Shown piece after piece: positions 56,928-64,000 of a DNA stretch of 64,000 nucleotides. The notes beneath the pieces are model-generated. The model did not search any database, was not told where the DNA came from, and was given only the letters and a program-made list of their open reading frames with translations. The stretch comes from Pontederia crassipes (Eukaryota; Streptophyta; Magnoliopsida; Commelinales; Pontederiaceae). Positions within the stretch are counted from its first letter, which is position 1. The number at the start of each line of letters is the position of its first letter. Both the position numbers and the translations under genes were made by a program. The DNA is taken from contig CM060197.1 in NCBI GenBank assembly GCA_030549335.1, positions 46,651,654-46,715,653 on the forward strand, given 5' to 3'.

Positions 56928-57297
56928 TGTTGGAATTTATATCAGATATAAATTCTAGAGGTTGCGGAATACCTCTTGCAGCGGAAGCGGATCGTCGGGA
57001 CTTTCCCACGAACTCTTGACGAACGCACTTGCACCTCGGGATCGGTAACCGAACCTCTGAGAAACGGAACTCTTTGCCACAGCACAAGTACTCTGGACGA
57101 ACCTCTGTGAAAGTGTGTTTGGGACATATACTATGGGTCCCCTTTTATAGGGTGGGGAGACTTGGGCGACAAGTTAGGCAGAACGCATCATGCACGTCCA
57201 TCACGCATATGATGATGTGTCTGCACAGGCATGCGCCTCGCCCTAATGGGCCGTGCGTATGTGCGGCCCATGTGCCCAAAAGGGCACTATTCCAACA
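56928..57297 (-). repeat. copia LTR (370 bp), minus orientation
   Basis: Starts TGTTGGAATT and ends TTCCAACA. It is followed on the plus strand by ATCTCCCACTTGCCC, the reverse of a copia polypurine tract, so this is a 3' LTR of a minus-strand element. Confidence 0.8.
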
Positions 57298-57879
57298 ATC
57301 TCCCACTTGCCCGCATTGGGCATTGTACTTTCGTTTATCCAGAATTTGTAAATGTGTTGTGCGATCCATGAGTACAAGCACGCTTCTTTATAGGAGCTAG
57401 AAAGATACGTTCAATCGCTCAACTATCTTTAGAGCGTATGTCATGCCCCTTAGGGATTCATGACAGCTCACATATGAGCCAACAAATGCTCAAATAATAT
57501 AACTTGTTATGCCCTAGATCTGTCTTGCAGCATAGTTAAGACAACGCATGTCTTGCTCTGCGATAATCTTTCACATACACTATTTTCAAAAAAATAGTTG
57601 GCCAATTGTATGCGAAAGCTTTATGCAGCTCATAACAGTTCTTTCTCTCGCCCTCATGTCTTATAGTAGTGAACTAGCTATTTTTCTAGACATGGTTCGT
57701 CAGGCTACTTTACTTTTCACCTTTGAGTATCATGCTAAAGTAGCAGGCACTAATTCCTTTCCTTAAGACATAGTCAAGAGTCTAAGGGCACGTGCAGATG
57801 AAACATCTATCAGAGACACACCATGATGACCATTGAACTAATCAATTCATCATGTCTCTCTAGGTCGACTTTGCATAGA
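57298..57879 (-). other. copia 3' untranslated region fragment
   Basis: Sequence next to the polypurine tract is non-coding, as usual in copia elements with a long 3' tail. It ends where plus-strand copia coding sequence starts, so this is a junction of two elements. Confidence 0.55.
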
Positions 57880-59440
57880 AGAAGACGATGATGAGGCGAA
57901 TGCTGCTCGCTTCAAAAAGCTTGGTCCGAACAAGAAGTCAAAGGGACAGCGTGGAAAGCTGCCGCGTGGAGCTTGTTATGCCTGTGGAAAATTCGGACAT
58001 TTCAAATCGAACTGCACCAAGGCAAAAGGGCAAAAAGGGCAAAGCCAAGATAAGAAAGGCAAGAAACCCAAATTCGCTGACGTCATTGAATGCAACGCTG
58101 GAAGTACTGATTCTATGGGATGGTGGATCGATTCAAGGGCGACCCATCATATCACCAAGACCAAGGATGGGATGACTGACTTCAAAGAATTGAAGAAGGG
58201 GGAACAAAAAATATACATGGGTAACAACACCTACCTTGATGTGGAAGGTGTGGGAAATTATAGGTTGGATTTGGGAGATTGCATCTTGTCTCTTAATGAT
58301 GTGTTATATGCTCTCGGTATCCGTCGAAACCTCGTATTTGTTCCCATACTTCTGAAGAAGAATTTTGAAGTTAGGTTTTATAATGGTAGGGCAACTATAG
58401 GTAAGGACAAGAAAGTCCTTACCGTCGGGAGGTTTGTTCCTGGACATGATTTATTTTGCCTACCTGTTGTAACTGACAATATATCAATGAATGTGGATGT
58501 CATTTTTTATTATTCTCTGTGTGAATATTCTGATTATGATCTTTGGCACGACCGATTAGGACATCCAGGAAAAACAAAAATGGAACAAATCATAAGAATG
58601 AACCTAGTTCCTAGAATTTCAAATGCAAGAACATTGCCTTGTGAACATTGTTTGACCGGAAAAATGAATCGAAAGCTATTTTCAGGAGTAATAAGGTCAA
58701 AAGAATTATTAGGATTGGTTCATTCTGATATTTGTGGTCCTCTTAGTATCATGACACACAAGAATAAGGAGTACTTTATCACATTCATTGAGGTTTTTTC
58801 AAGATTCTCCTATGTTTATCTCTTGGATAAGAAGTCAAATGCTTTTGAAGCATTCAAGAGATATAAGATGGAAGTAGAGAAGAAATTAGGAAGACCAATT
58901 AAAACATTAAGGACAGATAGAGAAGGGGAATACACCTCCCAGGAATTTAATGATTATTGCATTCAGGAAGGTATTAGTAGACAAACTACAATGTCATATA
59001 CGCCACAGTAGAATGGCGTGGCATAAAGAAAGAATAGAACATTGATGAATGCAGTAAGGTGTATGTTGTCCCACTCAGGCCTTCCTAAAAGTTTTCGGGG
59101 AGAGGCAGTATTAAGTACAAATTGCATACAAAACAGAATTCCCACAAAGTCCGTAGAAACCACGCCATATGAATTGTGGAATGGCAGGAAGCCTGATATA
59201 GGCCATCTTCGGAAATGGAGATGTAAAGCGCATATTCTAGTTCTTAATCAATTGAGGGACAAACTTGATTTTAGGATGTTGGCATGCAGGTTCATTGGAT
59301 ATAGTCAACAATCCAAAGGGTATAGATTTTTTCACAGAGAAAAAGGGTTAATTGAGAGTCGCGATGCAACATTCCTTGAAAATGAAAAGGAACAAGTGCA
59401 CGAAGAAGAGGAGCAAGTGCCGGATGCTCACGGTCAAGTT
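57880..59440 (+). pseudogene. copia gag-pol fossil A (zinc knuckle to integrase)
   Basis: Domains in order: zinc knuckle (CYACGKFGHFKSNC), aspartic-protease start (WWIDSRATHHI), the GAG-pre-integrase region (LWHDRLGHPG, CEHCLTGK) and integrase core (HSDICGPL, FITFIEVFSRFSYVYLL, RTDREGEY), then the TPYELWNGRKP and KGYRFFHR tail regions. LTRs and RT are absent. Broken, with a small number of breaks. Confidence 0.8.
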
Positions 59441-62165
59441 TGACTCTTATCGGAAGCAACCAAATCATACGATGATGGAGCATATCAAAAAGATGTCTAA
59501 CATGATCCGTGAACTCAAAAGTACGGGACAAGTGCTCGATGACGAGCAACAGGTGCAAGCTCTGATCTGCTCTAATATAGCATCTGTTGCTAATAGTTAT
59601 TCTTTTATATCATCTGTTGATGTGAATGATAGTGCCAACATTTGGCATGTCAGACTAGTACATATTGGTCAAGATCGAATGAATAGACTTGCTAGAGAAG
59701 GCCTCTTGGGGTCTCTCGCAAAAGTTGATCTTTCAACATGTGAGGAATGTCTAGTTGGTAAGAAAACAAGAACACCATTTGGGATGGGAAAACGCGCCGA
59801 GTACCCATTACAATTAATCCATTCGGACATATGTGATCCGATGAATGTTCATGCAAGACGGTTTCTCTTATTTCATCACATTTATTGATGATTATTCACG
59901 TTACGGTGTTGTATACTTGATTTCTCATAAATATGAAGCATTGGATTATTTTGTACGATTCATGTACATGGCAGAGAATCAAGTGGATCGCAAGATTAAA
60001 GCCTTGCGAACCGACTGTGGACGTGAATATCTCTTTGACTTATTCAAAAAGTTATGTGATGAAAAAGGTATAGTTAGGCAACTAACAGTACCGAGAACTC
60101 CACAACAAAATGATGTTGCAGAATGACGGAATCGTACCTTATTTGATATAGTCCGATCCATGATGGCGCAAGCTAATCTCCTAATTTCGTATTGGGGAGA
60201 TAGGTTATTGACTGCAGCCTACATTTTAAACCGTGCACCATCGAAATCCGTTTCTACCACACCTTATGAACTTTGGACAGGTCGAAAGCCTAACCTTAGT
60301 TATTTGCATCCTTGGGGTTGCGCAGCCTATGTTCTAAACAACTCTCATAAGTATGGGAAGTTGGGTCCTAGAGGGCAGAAATATATCATTATAAGATATT
60401 GTGAAACCTCTTAGGGCTATGTATTCATAGGAGAAAGAGAAGATGGTATGGTAACGAAAATTGAAAGTAGAGATGTGACATTCATAGAGAACGAATTTTC
60501 TAAGCAAGGCGAGATAGACAAGGAATTTTTCATAGATGTAGAGGAAGATCCTGAGTTGACGGCTCAAGTGGATCAACTAGTTGAGGAGTTAGTCTCCTCT
60601 ATCCCACAGCTTGATCCGAGTGGAAGAGATTCACAACCATCAACTGCTGATCAACCTGAAGATTCTCTTCGACGGAGTACTAGAAAACATGTTCCGCGCC
60701 GACGTTTTGAAATCGAAGGGCTGCATGAACATGGACCACATGAGGTCAACATAGTAAGTCTGGAAGATGAACTTGAGCCAAAATCTATCAAAGAAGCTCT
60801 CTCGTCCCCTGCTAAGAAAGAATGGATTAAGGTAATGGATGAAGAGTTAGGATCCATGCAGAAAAATCAAGTCTGGGACTTGGTTGATCTCCCACCAAGC
60901 CATAAGGCAATTGGGAACAAATGGGTTCTCAAAATTAAACGTGGCGTGGATGGATCAATTGAGATATATAAAGCCTGCCTAGTGGCGAAAGGTTTCACCC
61001 AATCTGCGGGTGTTGACTATGAAGAAACTTTTGCACCAGTTGTAAGGTTTGCTTCAATTCGCCTAATATTAACTATAGTCGCACAATGGACTTAGAATTA
61101 CATCAAATGGATGTAAAAACCGCATTTCTCAATGGAGAACTAGATGAGAAAATTTACATGGAGCAACCTCAAGGCTTCATTGTAAAAGGAGAAGAGCGCA
61201 AAGTTTGCAAGCTACATCGGTCCATTTATGGACTCAAACAATCATCTAGACAGTGATATCTGAAATTTCATTAGTCAATCATTTCGTACGATTTTAATAT
61301 GATTGATGAAGATCACTGTGTGTATGTTCATAAGTTCGAGGATAATTTTGCTATCCTGATGTTATATGTCGACGACATTCTAATAGTTGGGAATAATAGA
61401 GACTATGTCATTACCATTAAGCAATGGTTGTCCTCCATGTTTGAGATGAAGGACATGGATGAAGCAGCATACATACTGGGTGTGAAAATTCAACGCGATC
61501 GTTCCAAACAACTCCTTGCCTTGTCGCATGAATCATATATAAAAAAAAAATTTTGGAACGATTCCACATTGATGGTTGTAAACCCATTGACACTCCTATT
61601 ATGAAAGGCGATGTTTTAAGCTTGGACATGTGCCCAAAAACTCTAGAGGAACAAAATAAAATGTCCAATGTTCCTTATGTGAGTGTGGTCGGCAGCCTGA
61701 TGTACGCTATGATGTGTACTCGACCGGACATATGTTTTGTCGTGGGTCTAGTTAGTCGATATCAGGCTAATCCAGGATGTCAACACTGAAAGGCGGTGAA
61801 GAGAATCATGAGATACCTCAAGGGTACTGCAAATTTTGCATTATGCTATCATGGAGGAAGTCTACAACTTGTTGGATTCACCGATGTCGATTGGACTGGT
61901 GACGTTGATGAACGTAAATCCACCTCCGGATACACTTTCTTGCTCAGCAATGGTGTTATTACTTGTAGTAACAAGAAACAAGATTGTGTGGCACTGTCAA
62001 CTATGGAGGCTGAATTCATAGCTTGTTCAGTGGTAGTACAAGAGACCTTATGGCTTTAGAGATTCCTTCAAAACCTGAGAATTTCTGAGAATGCAATGAA
62101 GAAAATGATTCTCCACTATAACAATCAAGCAGCCATAGCTTATGTGAAGGACGAGAAATACCACG
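59441..62165 (+). pseudogene. copia pol fossil B (gag piece, integrase, RT, RNase H)
   Basis: A short gag helix (MMEHIKKMSNMIREL) joins directly to a second GAG-pre-integrase and integrase, then RT (KEALSSPAKKEW, WVLKIKRG, and YVDDILIVGNN near 61360) and RNase H (TDVDWTGDVDERKSTSGY, STMEAEFIA). It differs clearly from fossil A, so it is a separate element joined to it by deletion or insertion. Broken, with several breaks; no LTRs. Confidence 0.8.
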
Positions 62166-62760
62166 TCGAAGACCTAACTTTTTCTTTTGTAGTTGGCCAA
62201 GTCTTGTTCAATGGCCAATTGGGCTGGCAAATCTGTCGCCGACTTAATACATCCATTAAGTCGTAAAGTCGTGATAGCCATGTCAAAATTGGGAGGAAGG
62301 CTATTCAGCACGGTGGCAACCTGTAAGGGTTCAGGAATCATTGTACCAGCTGTTGCTAAGTCTTTAGCCAACACAATCATTCTATTGACATGATCTATCA
62401 CATTTTCTAACTCTTTCATTTTACAAGTGTTATAATTGTGCAATAACAACTGAATATTTACTTCAGTTTTATAGTCATATTTGGCCTTTATAGCCATCTA
62501 TAGATCACGTGTTGTTTTTTGTGATTCGAACACCCTTATCAAATTATCTTCCATGTGCATCAACATGAAAGATCTTGCCTTCTTATCCTCTCTCTCCCAC
62601 TTGTCATGTGCTTTCTCTTGTGCCTCAATTTCTTCTGGTGTGACATTCTCGGAAATCACAGGACAATTATTTTCAATAACCCTATGAAGGTTATCATGCA
62701 TAAGTCCATACTTGATCTTGCGGCTCCACATATCATAATTCACGCCATTTAGGCGTTAAA
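62166..62760 (-). pseudogene. copia gag fossil C, minus strand
   Basis: A UBN2-type gag: WSRKIKYGLMHDN, KWEREDKKARSFMLMHMED, LQVATVLNSLPPNFDMAITTL. It begins next to the primer site and LTR at 62984-63233 and reads toward fossil B, where it stops abruptly. Broken, with about one or two breaks. Confidence 0.8.
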
Positions 62761-62983
62761 GTTTTGCCAGCTCCATTGCAAATAACTTTGAAGTCATTTT
62801 CTACTCGACGAGTTACGCAGGCAAACAAGGGAAATTAAATCCGACGGTTCCGATGACGAGGACAGCAGATTCTTGTTGGAAAAAATTCGCCGGATGAAGA
62901 CAAAAGTGCTGGAGGGGACGATCGCTCAAAAGACTCATGTGGTTTGTTGGAAAAAAAACAGCGTTCGCACAGGAAGATCGCTC

Positions 62984-62995
62984 GCTCTGATACCA
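62984..62995 (-). other. copia primer-binding site, tRNA-Met type
   Basis: The plus strand reads GCTCTGATACCA, the complement of TGGTATCAGAGC. Confidence 0.9.
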
Positions 62996-62996
62996 A

Positions 62997-63233
62997 TGTA
63001 AGCTTTTGAACCACGATTGGAGTTCCCAGGACGTCATCTTCAACTATTTATAGGCGCATGCACCGTCCAGTCCACCTCCTTGAACCGTGCCCCTTTCCGA
63101 CGAATGGACGCACCGTTACGTCAAAGGTTGCCTCCGGCCACCTTCCAAGCGGTCGAGCCACTTCACCGACGGTTGCTCCGGCAACCGCCTGTGACCAATA
63201 AAGGTCACTATATAACAGTATGAATGTCGGACA
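62997..63233 (-). repeat. copia 5' LTR (237 bp) of fossil C
   Basis: TG...CA ends (TGTAAGCTTTT to CGGACA). On the minus strand a TATATAGTG word lies about 30 bp from its start, a plausible retroelement promoter. Confidence 0.8.
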
Positions 63234-64000
63234 GCTGAAAATAATTATTATAATGTAGTTAATGTTCTAATTATATTTTATTTAAAGTTTGATTGAATTT
63301 CACTTATAAGAGATTGCTAATTGGAAAGTGATAGTTCGTGGATTGTTGTGACCTGATTAGGCTGTTACTAGATGACGAGACCTTCTTTTCCTTTTTGGTA
63401 AGTATTATAGTAAATTCATAATAGGACTTGGTTTATGATAAGGACGCTGAGTACCCATGATTAGTGAATTACCAAATTCATTTTATAATATTAATTAATC
63501 AAGTAACGAATGTGATAGGTTGTGTTTACTTTTGATTGGATTCGGACAAGGAGATAATTTGGAACTCGACGAATATAAGGTGAGGGAACTTATCTCAAAT
63601 GATATAAATTACTTAACTCTTCGGAGTGGTAATATTGTCCCATCCGATGTGGGGCAGAATTTCTAGATCGTTTTTATTCATGCATAATCATACTTATTTG
63701 TGTGCTTCATATGTGTGTCATCATATGAATTGTGATGTTTAATTATGACGGAATTTTTAGATCATTTTTATTCATGCATAATCATACTTATTTGTGTGCT
63801 TCATATGTGTGTCATCATATGAATTGTGATGTTTAATTATGAATTTTGGAAGCCTATCGATTTTGATAAAAGTTTCTATTATTTTCCTGAATAAAATATT
63901 CATTTTTGAAATGAAATATTTTAGCGTGATGACTTCAACTTCAAACCGTCGTTGTGAATCATCATGTGCACTTCATGTAAAAACTCACATAAGGCAGAGT
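63234..64000. other. AT-rich spacer, possibly another LTR
   Basis: No coding sequence is recognised. Words such as ACTCGACGAATATAAGGTGAGG and TCATCATATGAATTGTGATG are common in Ty3 LTRs, but no terminus is visible before the window ends. Confidence 0.35.
63655..63842. repeat. 94-bp tandem duplication
   Basis: Two units (63655-63748, 63749-63842) differ at only about three positions, so the duplication is recent. Confidence 0.9.

Overview
This window looks like nuclear DNA of a flowering plant. It is a gene-poor, transposon-packed segment with long AT-rich stretches, nested LTR retrotransposons with plant-type primer-binding sites (tRNA-Asp and tRNA-Met), a FAR1-type Mutator element, an En/Spm (CACTA) element, a plant RTE LINE, hAT-like debris and several long microsatellites. 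No intact host gene is visible. At least two small host genes on the minus strand seem to have been split by LTR elements. All comparisons were made by eye within the window; no database was searched.

Layout. 1-2031: a GC-rich patch, a GGGTCG-rich hAT-like stretch, AT-rich spacer and a possible host coding remnant. 2032-12541: an old Ty3 (Tekay/Del-like) element with 2.3-kb LTRs, holding a SIRE-like solo LTR (5514-6528, TSD CAAAC) and an Athila-like fragment (6680-9475). 12542-17226: host sequence that begins with a possible signal-peptide start codon region, followed by a 2.84-kb tandem duplication that copies part of the LTR plus the host flank. 17227-18690: host spacer with a MITE. 18690-28800: a Mutator-like element with a FAR1-type transposase relic and a GRF zinc-finger gene, invaded by a compact non-autonomous LTR element (19562-24624, TSD ATGTT). 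28848-31925: a MITE, a SINE-like insertion and a truncated Athila-like LTR that carries a cleanly delimited 803-bp CACTA derivative. 32157-36420: a CACTA transposase element on the minus strand. 36421-40112: an LTR-like block, AT-rich repeats and a GC-rich minisatellite block ending in a hAT-like terminus. 40113-45402: host spacer homologous to 17.5-18.2 kb and 29.3-29.6 kb, microsatellites, a copia LTR remnant and the 3' part of a RALF-like gene. 45403-56454: an 11.05-kb Ty3 element (TSD TGTTT) inserted in that RALF-like gene and itself carrying a 3.2-kb RTE LINE. 56455-56732: the 5' part of the RALF-like gene. 56928-63233: pieces of at least three copia elements in both orientations. 63234-64000: spacer with a 94-bp tandem duplication.

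The most unusual signals are these. A RALF-like secreted-peptide gene is interrupted by an 11-kb retrotransposon with a perfect target duplication. Arrays of the palindrome GTCACGGCCGTGAC occur in LTRs of two unrelated Ty3 families. A pol-less LTR element keeps a coiled-coil-like ORF. One low-copy host block recurs, in degraded form, at several places in the window, suggesting repeated local duplication before the transposons arrived.
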